A DNA stretch of 8,887 nucleotides from JAIXWP01 sp049318685 (GCA_049318685.1 JBMOFW010000119.1:1-8887); one strand, 5' to 3'; positions 1 through 7,053 are shown, numbered from the stretch's first letter. Made by a program: numbers and translations. Notes: generated from the sequence alone by a model not told the origin.

Positions 1-13
1 GCTCTTCCGATCT
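1..13. other. Illumina TruSeq adapter remnant (non-genomic)
   Basis: GCTCTTCCGATCT is identical to the 13-base 3' end shared by the TruSeq read 1 and read 2 adapters. It sits exactly at the first base of the window, as expected for an untrimmed adapter at a contig end. Genomic sequence should be taken to start at base 14. The reading frame of the first gene happens to run open through these bases, so automated gene calls may wrongly include them. Confidence 0.93.
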
Positions 14-412
14 GAAACGGACACTATTGACCTCAAGCGTGATTTGGGCAATTTTATCTTAACGCAAAAATTGGATTTTGATGGAGTCATGGTGATTGAT
101 TCTTTTATACGCGATTTGATTTTGCCCAATGGACAAGACACACTCATCGTGTCATGGGCTTTTCCGCATCTGGCACCAAATGCCGACGCGGATGTGGTTG
201 TTTTTGCCCAACGATGGAGTAGAAGCCTATTTAATGAAATGGATTCAGTTGGTGAAAAAAGGCCACAAATCATCTTTGAGCGCGGTTATTCTCAAAAGAA
301 GAGGGCTTTTCTTTTGAAAACGATGGGACTCGACACAACGGACATTATCAATCTTTGGGAGGGAGATGTGGTGAAATATGATAAATTTGAGCGCTATGAT
401 CAAGATCGTTGA
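14..412 (+). CDS. Unrecognised protein, 5' end missing (C-terminal 132 residues)
   Basis: The frame is open from base 14, directly after the adapter, to a TGA at 410-412. No convincing start is seen: the only early initiator-like codon is a TTG at 44 (giving 122 aa), so the true start probably lies upstream of the window. The visible part is soluble-looking and has no signal peptide or membrane segment. It contains a hydrophobic stretch (GVMVIDSFIRDLIL), an aromatic stretch near SWAFPHL and a charged C-terminus. I do not recognise the family. The stop lies inside the start region of the HMG-CoA lyase gene, a 17 to 35 base overlap depending on the start chosen. The two genes are therefore probably co-transcribed and translationally coupled. 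That the frame is real rests on its length, this overlap and ordinary amino-acid composition. Confidence 0.6.
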   Translation, partial: ETDTIDLKRDLGNFILTQKLDFDGVMVIDSFIRDLILPNGQDTLIVSWAFPHLAPNADADVVVFAQRWSRSLFNEMDSVGEKRPQIIFERGYSQKKRAFLLKTMGLDTTDIINLWEGDVVKYDKFERYDQDR

Positions 413-1244
413 ATGTCCGCGGGATGCCATGCAAGGCATGAAAGAGTTTATTCCTACCGAACAAAAGATTGAATACATCAATGCTTTGTTGAAGGTTGGT
501 TTTCACACCATCGACTTTGGAAGTTTCGTCAGCGAAAAGGCGATTCCCCAAATGAAGGATACGCGAGCGGTTTTGGCAGGTTTGGATCTCGATCATACCA
601 AAAGTAAGCTCTTGGCTATTGTAGCAAACCAGCGCGGCGCAACAGATGCAGCAGAATATGAAGAGATTGATTATATCGGTTATCCGTTTTCAATATCGGA
701 GACCTTTCAAATGCGCAATACCAATAGTACGATTGATGAATCGTTCGTTCGCGTGAGTGAAATTCAGGAAATATGCAAGCGCAATGATAAAAAGTTGGTC
801 GTGTACATCAGTATGGGATTTGGCAATCCATATGGTGACTTGTATTCACCGGATATAGCTATTGCTTGGAGTGATCGATTATATCGTGAACTCGGTATTG
901 ATATTATTGCGCTGAGCGATACCATCGGTGTGGCCACGCCGGAGATTATCACCGCGCTTTATTCCAATCTAATACCGGCCATTCCACAGGTGGAATTCGG
1001 TGCTCATTTGCATACCACTCCCGAAACATGGCGTGAGAAAATTGACGCGGCCTATAAGGCCGGATGCCGTCGTTTTGATGGTGCGATGAAAGGGTTTGGT
1101 GGATGCCCTATGGCCACAGATGATCTTACGGGAAATATGCCAACAGAGCTCATGCTCACATATTTTGAAGATAAGAGCGAAATGCCACTGCTGAATCAAG
1201 AGGCATTAGTTTCTTCGCTAGCATTGGCGGCAAGATTGGGTTAG
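378..1244 (+). CDS. Hydroxymethylglutaryl-CoA lyase
   Basis: This enzyme cleaves 3-hydroxy-3-methylglutaryl-CoA to acetyl-CoA and acetoacetate, the last step of leucine degradation, in the cytoplasm. The 288 residues form one HMGL-like TIM barrel. Visible family features are PRD at 14-16 (Arg and Asp matching the catalytic/metal-site pair of human R41-D42), HLH at 210-212 (divalent-metal ligands) and GGCP around Cys243, matching the active-site loop cysteine of human HMGCL. The loop reads GFGGCPMA, and the N-terminal motif reads ECPRDAMQG where other lineages have EVGPRDGLQ; I recall the former as typical of Flavobacteriia. Two starts are possible: ATG 378 (preceded by a GGGAGGGAG stretch at 357-365) and ATG 396, which gives MIKIVEC and fits family N-termini better. 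The symbols mvaB or hmgL are used elsewhere. The stop overlaps the convergent minus-strand gene by 4 bases. Confidence 0.93.
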   Translation: MINLSAMIKIVECPRDAMQGMKEFIPTEQKIEYINALLKVGFHTIDFGSFVSEKAIPQMKDTRAVLAGLDLDHTKSKLLAIVANQRGATDAAEYEEIDYIGYPFSISETFQMRNTNSTIDESFVRVSEIQEICKRNDKKLVVYISMGFGNPYGDLYSPDIAIAWSDRLYRELGIDIIALSDTIGVATPEIITALYSNLIPAIPQVEFGAHLHTTPETWREKIDAAYKAGCRRFDGAMKGFGGCPMATDDLTGNMPTELMLTYFEDKSEMPLLNQEALVSSLALAARLG

Positions 1245-1657
1245 ATAGGGATTTTTAAATGAGAAGGAGCCAACACATCATTTAAAAGCCGAATCATTTT
1301 TTTAAATCCACCGGGAAAAGATGATCGGCCTCCTGCGGTGATATGTGCCGGACCGTTTTCAAAAATCAATCCCCACGTTTCAATGGCTGAGGGAACTTCT
1401 TCGGTATAGAATTCTCCCCATTTTTGGGTATCTAAATACTCAATGAGATTTTCCCAATGGGGATTATCATCAATGCGGATCGTATGAATGAGGTGTTCTT
1501 CTTTATTATGAGGGGTGCTTATGTGGGCGTAAAATGAAAAATTACTGTAATCGTAAATTCTTAATTCATTGTGTTCCACATCGATTTCCAAGCGGTTACC
1601 ATTTCGAATGGTAATGACCATTTCAAATTTCATAATAGCATAGTTAAAGGTGCGCAT
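1241..1657 (-). CDS. Small hypothetical cytoplasmic protein (138 aa)
   Basis: The function is not recognised. The protein has no signal peptide or membrane segment. It begins with beta-strand-like segments (MKFEMVITIRNG, LEIDVEHNELRIYDY). It ends with a pattern of a tryptophan-containing strand, a short Gly-rich turn, a Pro-Gly-Gly-Phe step and a leucine-rich helix (WGLIFENG, then SFPGGFKKMIRLLNDVL). This loosely resembles small bacterial proteins with a strand-turn-G...YP-helix C-terminus, but I would not assign a family. The frame extends to a TTG at 1705, giving 154 aa, but the first 16 residues of that version look poor. ATG 1657 (138 aa) or ATG 1633 (130 aa, MKFEMVITIRN) is more likely. 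It is convergent with the HMG-CoA lyase gene, sharing 4 bases at the stops. It lies 128 bases downstream of the secreted-protein gene on the same strand. Confidence 0.65.
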   Translation of the reverse strand: MRTFNYAIMKFEMVITIRNGNRLEIDVEHNELRIYDYSNFSFYAHISTPHNKEEHLIHTIRIDDNPHWENLIEYLDTQKWGEFYTEEVPSAIETWGLIFENGPAHITAGGRSSFPGGFKKMIRLLNDVLAPSHLKIPI

Positions 1658-1785
1658 GAAAATTAACAGCGGACTCACTATGCAGTTTTCGAACTGTGAC
1701 CCCAAATAGGTGTTTTATACCCTAATTGACCCCTACTTTTTTTAAGTAGCGTGATATAGAGTAGAATACTCAATAAAATGAATAA

Positions 1786-2280
1786 TTATTCGCCGGTTCC
1801 CACTATTTGAGCGCGCAGACGTTGTCGCTCTTCAGAATACTGAATGTCACGCACAATGGCATCGTCAACGATTGAGTAGAATAGCTTTTCAGCTAATTCT
1901 TTATGCCATTCATCTAGCGCTTTATTCGGTATCAATGGTTTGGAAAAAAAGGTGATGTCCATTTGCATAACAAACGCGGAGCTGCGATTGGCTTCCGGAA
2001 TGCCATTTAAGTCGATAGAAATAATCTTGCCGTATTTATTGTCTCCTACAAATTCGATAATGTATTTGCTATCAAGCTCAAGTTCTAGGTGAAAACGACC
2101 TCCATTGATGCGCAAGGTGTCGGTGCTCAAGGTGTCTTTTTTCACCAAAATCATCGATTTATCCCGGTACTTTTTTCCATCTTCATTGGTAATTTGACCA
2201 TCGACAATCAAACCGGGTGAGGTTTGTGCATGCATCGCTATTTGAGCGATAAAAAAGAGAGTAGTAATTAAGGTGCGCAT
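1786..2280 (-). CDS. Small secreted protein with carboxypeptidase-regulatory-like strand pattern (164 aa)
   Basis: The N-terminus is a clear Sec signal peptide: MRT, a hydrophobic core (LITTLFFIAQIA) and a cleavage site after MHA, leaving a mature protein beginning QTSPG. The mature N-terminal half reads VDGQITNEDGKKYRDKSMILVKK followed by alternating beta-strands (DTLRINGGRFHLELELDSKYIIEF). This resembles the carboxypeptidase-regulatory/transthyretin-like beta-sandwich common in Bacteroidota secreted proteins. The last 50 residues are helical and charged. No catalytic motif is visible, so the role is unknown; it is probably periplasmic. The frame is open upstream to 2436, but those 52 residues would precede a signal peptide and overlap the divergent peptidase gene, so ATG 2280 is the right start. 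Its promoter region is shared with the M1 peptidase gene. Confidence 0.72.
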   Translation of the reverse strand: MRTLITTLFFIAQIAMHAQTSPGLIVDGQITNEDGKKYRDKSMILVKKDTLSTDTLRINGGRFHLELELDSKYIIEFVGDNKYGKIISIDLNGIPEANRSSAFVMQMDITFFSKPLIPNKALDEWHKELAEKLFYSIVDDAIVRDIQYSEERQRLRAQIVGTGE

Positions 2281-2283
2281 AGT

Positions 2284-2291
2284 CAAATGTA
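2284..2291 (-). promoter_or_regulatory. Candidate Bacteroidota -7 promoter element for the small secreted protein
   Basis: Read on the minus strand this is TACATTTG, an exact match to the Bacteroidota -7 consensus TAnnTTTG. It ends only 3 bases before ATG 2280, so transcription would begin at about the start codon, implying a leaderless or nearly leaderless mRNA. No TTG -33 element is seen at the expected distance, so the call rests on one motif only. Confidence 0.33.
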
Positions 2292-2347
2292 AGTAAATTG
2301 ATTTTAACTTGCACGGGGGAATATTCCTAATAACCAATTTGATAACC

Positions 2348-3997
2348 TTGAGATCATTCATATTTTTCTTTTTGAGCACAATTTCTTTTATTGGGCATGC
2401 GCAACTATTTGACATTCCAATATCTGAGGAAGACACGTTGCGCGGTGGCCGCAGAGCAGAACGTTGGTGCTATGATGTGCATTACTATGATCTCGATATT
2501 GAAATTAACCCGACTACACAAGAAATAGCTGGCAAGTGCGCCATCCATTTTTCCATGGAAGAGTCATCTTCGAAAATGCAAATCGACCTGTTCGCCAATA
2601 TGCGGATAGATCATATCGAATGGGAAGGAAAAAACATGCCGTATCAACGCCTCTCGGATGCGGTATTTATTGAATTCGATACGCCCTTGCAGGGAGGGAC
2701 CTCACACGTTATTACTATCTATTACCAAGGTCAACCGCGTATCGCCAAGTTTCCACCTTGGGATGGTGGCTTTACATGGTCATCTGATGCACAGGGCAAG
2801 CATTGGGTAGGAGTGAGCTGTCAAGAGATCGGGGCAAGCTTGTGGTGGCCGACCAAGGAGGATTTGGCCGACGAGCCCGATAGTATGCGCATGCATTACA
2901 CGGTGCCTGAAGGATTGATCTGTGTGGGCAATGGGAGAGACGAAGGAATGAATAAGCCCTCTCCTGGCAAGACCCGTTTCAATTGGTTTGTAAGCTATCC
3001 CATCAACAATTATAATGTTACATTGAATATAGCGGATTATGTGCATTTTGATGATGTGTATACCGCTGAGGACGGCACCTCCATGCCGCTTGATTATTAT
3101 GTGCTTAAAGAGAATGAAGAGAAAGCTCGGATTCAATTTGAACAAGTGAAACCGATGCTCAAATGCTATGAGCAATTTTTAGGAAAATATCCTTTTTGGA
3201 ACGACGGCTACGCTTTGGTCGAAACACCCTATCTGGGAATGGAACACCAAGGGGCAATTGCATATGGAAATCAATATAAAACGGGCTATCTCGGTTTGGA
3301 TCGCTCCGGAATGCAATTGGATTTTGATTATATCATCATTCATGAAACAGGCCATGAATGGTGGGGAAATAGTGTAAGTTGTCAAGATCTGGCCGATATG
3401 TGGATTCATGAAAGTTTTTGTACCTACAGTGAAGCGATATATGTGGAGTGTTTGTATGGGTACGATGCGGCTTTAGTATATGCTAATGCGCTTCGCAACA
3501 CGGTTGGCAATTCGGAGGCCATGGCCGGAACTTATGGCCTCAATCGACCGGGAAGTAGTGATATGTATGTGAAAGGAATGCTTTTCCTCAATACGCTGCG
3601 CCATGTAGTAGCCAATGACGAATTGTGGTGGAAGATGATCAAAGACATGTCGGATAGTGAATTTAAAATTCGCAATACCAATTATGATGAAGTAGTAAAC
3701 TATTTCAGCAAAAAAACCGGCTTGGACCTCAAGCCGGTTTTTCGACAATATGTGCGAATGCCTGCGATACCCAAACTAGAATTGAGTTACAAAGTCAAAG
3801 GAAAAAAATTGAAGTTGAAATACCGCTGGGTGGCGGATGTGAAAGATTTCAATATGCCCATTGATATTCTCATTGACGGAAAATCAAAGAGAATTTTTCC
3901 AACTACCAAATGGAAAAAATTGAAACAGGCCTCTTCCGGTGATAATGTTATTCTAGTTGACAAACAAAAATTCTATGTTCGAATAACTACAAACTAA
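2348..3997 (+). CDS. Secreted M1-family zinc metallopeptidase (aminopeptidase)
   Basis: This is a zinc aminopeptidase expected to trim N-terminal residues from peptides outside the cytoplasm. Numbered from TTG 2348 (549 aa), it has a signal peptide (MRSFIFFFLSTISFIGHA, cleaved before Gln), an N-terminal beta-saddle domain, then the thermolysin-like catalytic domain. GMEHQGAIAYG holds the exopeptidase glutamate E299 (the GxMEN equivalent). HETGHEWWGN is the HExxH motif (H332, E333, H336), and E355 in WIHES follows at the canonical 18-residue spacing as third zinc ligand. Y407 in MYVKG matches the transition-state tyrosine of LTA4H (Y383 in PYEKG). About 85 C-terminal residues are Lys-rich and beta-like. 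There is no ATG near the N-terminus: TTG at 2309, 2339 or 2348 is possible. I prefer 2348 because it gives a standard-length signal peptide. A perfect terminator-like palindrome covers codons 456-465. Confidence 0.93.
   Translation: MRSFIFFFLSTISFIGHAQLFDIPISEEDTLRGGRRAERWCYDVHYYDLDIEINPTTQEIAGKCAIHFSMEESSSKMQIDLFANMRIDHIEWEGKNMPYQRLSDAVFIEFDTPLQGGTSHVITIYYQGQPRIAKFPPWDGGFTWSSDAQGKHWVGVSCQEIGASLWWPTKEDLADEPDSMRMHYTVPEGLICVGNGRDEGMNKPSPGKTRFNWFVSYPINNYNVTLNIADYVHFDDVYTAEDGTSMPLDYYVLKENEEKARIQFEQVKPMLKCYEQFLGKYPFWNDGYALVETPYLGMEHQGAIAYGNQYKTGYLGLDRSGMQLDFDYIIIHETGHEWWGNSVSCQDLADMWIHESFCTYSEAIYVECLYGYDAALVYANALRNTVGNSEAMAGTYGLNRPGSSDMYVKGMLFLNTLRHVVANDELWWKMIKDMSDSEFKIRNTNYDEVVNYFSKKTGLDLKPVFRQYVRMPAIPKLELSYKVKGKKLKLKYRWVADVKDFNMPIDILIDGKSKRIFPTTKWKKLKQASSGDNVILVDKQKFYVRITTN
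3710..3742. terminator. Bidirectional intrinsic-terminator-like hairpin inside the M1 peptidase gene
   Basis: Arms 3712-3724 and 3730-3742 are perfect 13-base inverted repeats around a 5-base loop (GACCT). The core is CCGGCTTG/CAAGCCGG, flanked by A on the left and T on the right. Read on the plus strand it ends in five T; read on the minus strand it ends in seven (complement of 3710-3716). It therefore has the form of a Rho-independent terminator in both directions, stronger on the minus strand. It lies within intact codons for KKTGLDLKPVF, about 255 bases before the peptidase stop. The convergent DUF5686 gene ends at 4019 with no terminator of its own, so this hairpin could stop its read-through. 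Whether it functions is inference. Confidence 0.5.
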
Positions 3998-4018
3998 CCC
4001 CTCACTCCTCATTCCTAC

Positions 4019-6553
4019 TTAAAAGCTCCACTTCTTGGTGTACGTATTAAAGAAATTCACACCAAATTTTAGTTCGTAATTGGCTTTATCGAGGGAGCTA
4101 TCGGATGTGCAACCATATACACCAAATCGAAAGAGCTGCTTGCGTATGCGGACTACTCGTTCGAGTCCGAGATAAAACTCAGCATGAGCGAAATCTTGAT
4201 TCGGGATAGTAATGAATCCCGCACCACCAGCCTCAGTCAGTTTGAGTCGATTGATCAATGGAATTTTATTGAGAATAATGCCATCAAAGTGTTGGAAGTA
4301 ATTCGCACGATAGAATGCATTAGGTGTGGATAGGGTAGGACCGAGCAATTGAAAAGAGCGAAGAGGGTCGCTGAAAAAGAATGCATCAGATCCTCTAAAG
4401 TACTTGTATTCGAGTAAACGCAAATTATTTCGATTAAAAAAAGTACCGCCCAGTACTGACCAATCAACCGTTCCCCAACGTCCCAATTCGGTGGAGTGTT
4501 TAAAGCCTATTTCTACATAGTCAAAATCAACTTCACTATTGAAAATGCGCGGAAGCCCCTTGCGGTAGATCATGGAAAAAACGGGATACTTGCTTCCAAG
4601 AATAATTTTCTTCCCTTTTTTAATGATGTATTTCTGTTTGAAATAATACTTGATATCCAATTTGACTTCCATCTTAATATAACGCTCAAAATCGATGGGC
4701 TTGTTGACATCGCCAAATAAGTCAGACGACCAGTTGTCTTGCAATAAATTATTGATGGGTTTTTGATCGCTATAATCAAAGGTAATTTCTCCAAATAATC
4801 CATTCACAAGCTCCATGCGCTGAGCAATACTAAATGTTTGAGACCGCACATAATTCGACCGGCTAAACATAGAACCTACAGACGCGTAGGTATTGATCAT
4901 GTCATAATAGTCTCCGACTCGAATAAAAGTTCGAACGAATTTTTTAGGTATATAGGTTAATCCAATACCGGCTTTGCCGCGAATGTCTTTGTTGCGAATA
5001 CCGTAGTCGACATCACCTTCCACTTCCATGAGGTAGTTATTTTCGAATTCTTTTTGAAAGGTTCCTCCTAGTCGATGTCTATATCCTCCAATTCCAAAAA
5101 TATTCATCTGCATAATCAATGGATTCAAATAGAATTGCCATTGCCGGGCTCTATTCTTGTGCGTGATTCCGTTTAATAGATAATCCCAGATATTCAGGTT
5201 GTTGATAGTTGAGTCTTCAATTTCGTAGTATTCTTGACTTACATAATAGGCGCGCAAACTATCAGTGCGATGAATAAATTTGGCTTCTAATGAATCAATT
5301 TCGAGCGTTCTTTTTTCAACCCAATACAGACTATCGCGATCAAAGGCCAAGTCGTCATAGGTTTGAACTTCGTCCGTAAATACTTCTTTTTCCACCAGTG
5401 AATCAATTTCAACGTTGGAGTAATCTACAGCAATACGGCCCGTGTAGGTGTTGAGCGCACCTTCTTGTATAGTGTATTCAATCGTTCGCTTTTCAGGATA
5501 AAAATCGCCTGTACCTTGCCAATGATTGATTTGACGAATTCGAAAAGAGGAGAAGTAAAAAAGCGAAAGGGGATTAAGACTCAGGTCGTAATCCAATACG
5601 GCCCATGTTCCATCTTCAATCGTTATAATTCCAGAGAAAAGGGGCTCTACATTGAAAATGGGATCCACTTTGATGAGGTATACTTTTTTGTTGTTACGAT
5701 AACTAATCGCCTCTACCGTATAGCGGTAATTGAGCATAGCACCTACTCCCAAAGGTGATAATATTTTCTTGTTACAAAGTGAAGGAAGATCGAGATTAGT
5801 AGTAAGTATATCAAATTCTGTAAAGGCATAATTGGAAGTGATGATATACGGGTTGCTCCACATATTCTGCTGTGGAGTAATGTCATGTTCTCCTACGTCA
5901 ATCCGGATTCCTCCGCTGAGACCGTCCCATTCGCGCAGGTCGCTGTAGTTTTTATAGGCCAATATTTTTTCGTGAAATCGTGGGCGGTTGCCGATTACCG
6001 CTGAATAGGATTCACGAAGTTCTTCCTGATCCATGATTCTAGGCCTTTCTTTACGCTTTAAATCTTTGATTAAAGAATCCGTGGAATTGGTATCGGGAAA
6101 TTCACGCTGCAAGGAAATCTTTTGGTACATATCAAAACGTGTTCTCGCATAATTCGCGTAATATCCGGATCGCTTTTCCATCGCATTGCTGATGACTTCT
6201 CTTGCGATATCCCGAGAATTTGCGAAAATTTCGATCGAGTTCAATTCATTCGAAGAGTCTTGTAAAACGAAATCTTTAGTAATGGCTTTTTTGCCTGAAA
6301 CCCTGATCTCAGTGGTCAAGGTGTCATAACTCATTGCTGAAATTTGAAGAACATATTTTCCGGGAGCGAGATCAAAAGTGAATATGCCCTGATCGGTACA
6401 CATGACCTTTTCATCGCCATTCACAATTTTAACGATGGCAAATGGTATTGTTTCGTGTTTTTCATTATAGACCGTTCCCTTAAATGAAATACCCGAAACC
6501 GCTAGTGGAAGCAGTCCCATAAGTATACTCATAAAAGAGGTGAATCGATGCAT
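4019..6553 (-). CDS. DUF5686 family outer-membrane protein with carboxypeptidase-regulatory-like domain (844 aa)
   Basis: This is a large cell-envelope protein of the type annotated in Bacteroidota as 'DUF5686 and carboxypeptidase regulatory-like domain-containing protein'; the molecular role is unknown. Residues 1-21 are a signal peptide with core LMGLLPLAVS. Residues 22-98 form a CarboxypepD_reg-like beta-sandwich (FKGTVYNEKHETIPFAIV ... GIFTFDLAPGKYVLQISAMSYDT). NELNSIEIFAN at 102-112 resembles the linker that precedes TonB-receptor-like barrels. About 115-470 is the soluble DUF5686 core, including HDITPQQNMWSNPY and a charged helix near SLEAKFIHRTDSLRAYY. From about 480 to the end are alternating amphipathic strands with many Tyr, Phe and Gly, consistent with a beta-barrel; the chain ends in KKWSF, a terminal aromatic as in outer-membrane beta-signals. 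It faces the M1 peptidase gene tail to tail, 21 bases apart, and diverges from the ABM-family gene. Confidence 0.9.
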   Translation of the reverse strand: MHRFTSFMSILMGLLPLAVSGISFKGTVYNEKHETIPFAIVKIVNGDEKVMCTDQGIFTFDLAPGKYVLQISAMSYDTLTTEIRVSGKKAITKDFVLQDSSNELNSIEIFANSRDIAREVISNAMEKRSGYYANYARTRFDMYQKISLQREFPDTNSTDSLIKDLKRKERPRIMDQEELRESYSAVIGNRPRFHEKILAYKNYSDLREWDGLSGGIRIDVGEHDITPQQNMWSNPYIITSNYAFTEFDILTTNLDLPSLCNKKILSPLGVGAMLNYRYTVEAISYRNNKKVYLIKVDPIFNVEPLFSGIITIEDGTWAVLDYDLSLNPLSLFYFSSFRIRQINHWQGTGDFYPEKRTIEYTIQEGALNTYTGRIAVDYSNVEIDSLVEKEVFTDEVQTYDDLAFDRDSLYWVEKRTLEIDSLEAKFIHRTDSLRAYYVSQEYYEIEDSTINNLNIWDYLLNGITHKNRARQWQFYLNPLIMQMNIFGIGGYRHRLGGTFQKEFENNYLMEVEGDVDYGIRNKDIRGKAGIGLTYIPKKFVRTFIRVGDYYDMINTYASVGSMFSRSNYVRSQTFSIAQRMELVNGLFGEITFDYSDQKPINNLLQDNWSSDLFGDVNKPIDFERYIKMEVKLDIKYYFKQKYIIKKGKKIILGSKYPVFSMIYRKGLPRIFNSEVDFDYVEIGFKHSTELGRWGTVDWSVLGGTFFNRNNLRLLEYKYFRGSDAFFFSDPLRSFQLLGPTLSTPNAFYRANYFQHFDGIILNKIPLINRLKLTEAGGAGFITIPNQDFAHAEFYLGLERVVRIRKQLFRFGVYGCTSDSSLDKANYELKFGVNFFNTYTKKWSF

Positions 6554-6589
6554 AGTTTAGAATGTGCTGTCTGGACGATCAAGTGCGAA

Positions 6590-6620
6590 GAAAGTTACTT
6601 TTTACTTAAACTTGTTCAAA
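6590..6620 (-). promoter_or_regulatory. Candidate Bacteroidota promoter for the DUF5686 gene
   Basis: On the minus strand a TTTG (complement of 6617-6620) is followed after 19 bases by TAACTTTC (complement of 6590-6597). This matches the Bacteroidota pattern TTTG, about 19 bases, TAnnTTTG with one mismatch in the last base. Transcription would start near 6583, giving a leader of about 30 bases before ATG 6553. The element overlaps the upstream region of the divergent ABM gene, whose own best -7 match on the plus strand is TAAACTTG at 6607-6614 (one mismatch, no -33 seen). Confidence 0.4.
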
Positions 6621-6630
6621 TTCTCGATGT

Positions 6631-6960
6631 ATGGCTTTAAAAGACGATATCCGGTTAAAACCGGGAAACTACGCGGTGATTTTTCTTTCTGAGCGAGAGG
6701 AGAATCCGGATGGATATGGAGAAATGGATGATCGTACAATGGCAGAAGTAGCAAAATTACCCGGTTTTTTAGGTTATGAAAATTTGAGGGTTAGTCCCAT
6801 GGGCATGTTTATAAGCTATTGGGAAAGTAAGGCGGATATTGATCGTTGGAGAACTCATGCCTTGCATGCTGAGGCCAAACATGCAGGACGTGCGCATTGG
6901 TATAACGCATATCGCAGTGTTGTTTGTTCTATAGAAGAGACCCATTTTTTCAGGCGTTGA
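6631..6960 (+). CDS. Antibiotic biosynthesis monooxygenase (ABM) fold protein, 109 aa
   Basis: This is a small cytoplasmic protein of the dimeric alpha-beta barrel superfamily, ABM group (COG2329-like). Such proteins act as cofactor-free monooxygenases or heme-binding/heme-degrading enzymes, but most are uncharacterised. Visible family features are the first strand NYAVIFLSER (13-22), a helix ending in PGFLGYE (44-50), the strand MFISYWES (59-66), the helix start DIDRWRTHALHAEAK (69-83) and the GRAHWYNAY segment (86-94), with His79 and Trp90 in conserved positions. Length is normal for a one-domain member. ATG 6631 is the first in-frame start and leaves 77 bases to the divergent DUF5686 start. 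The substrate cannot be read from the sequence. The gene stands alone: the next plus-strand gene starts 150 bases downstream behind a structured region. Confidence 0.85.
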   Translation: MALKDDIRLKPGNYAVIFLSEREENPDGYGEMDDRTMAEVAKLPGFLGYENLRVSPMGMFISYWESKADIDRWRTHALHAEAKHAGRAHWYNAYRSVVCSIEETHFFRR

Positions 6961-7018
6961 TTTGTTAGTGGTAGCGAAAAAAAGTTAATAACCCCGTGTA
7001 CATCTCGCAGAAAATGGT

Positions 7019-7053
7019 GGTATGAAATCCGTTCATACCCTATTGAAAAGGAT
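7019..7053 (+). promoter_or_regulatory. Hairpin with possible pseudoknot upstream of the repeat-protein gene
   Basis: GGTATGAA (7019-7026) and TTCATACC (7032-7039) form a perfect 8-base-pair stem with loop ATCCG. The loop bases ATCC (7027-7030) are complementary to GGAT at 7050-7053, ten bases past the stem, so an H-type pseudoknot can be drawn. It is not a standard terminator for the upstream ABM gene because no T-run follows directly: the run TTTTT starts 16 bases past the stem. It may be a structured mRNA leader element or a dyad operator for a dimeric regulator. No known riboswitch class is recognised. Confidence 0.4.

Noticed and set aside
1683..1696. CAGTT-TTCG-AACTG dyad upstream of the small hypothetical gene
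   Set aside because: A five-pair stem of this kind is expected by chance in a window this size, and nothing around it suggests a function.
1733..1771. Two short hairpins (CTACTT/AAGTAG with a T loop; GAGTA/TACTC) downstream of the small secreted-protein gene
   Set aside because: The stems are only 5-6 pairs, AT-rich and not followed by a T-run on the minus strand, so a terminator call is not supported.
2281..2436. N-terminal extension of the small secreted protein to 216 residues
   Set aside because: It would bury a clean signal peptide 52 residues inside the protein and run across the start of the divergent peptidase gene.
4202..4221. CGGGAT/ATCCCG inverted repeat in the DUF5686 gene
   Set aside because: It is a short arm pair within coding sequence with no T-run; most likely chance.
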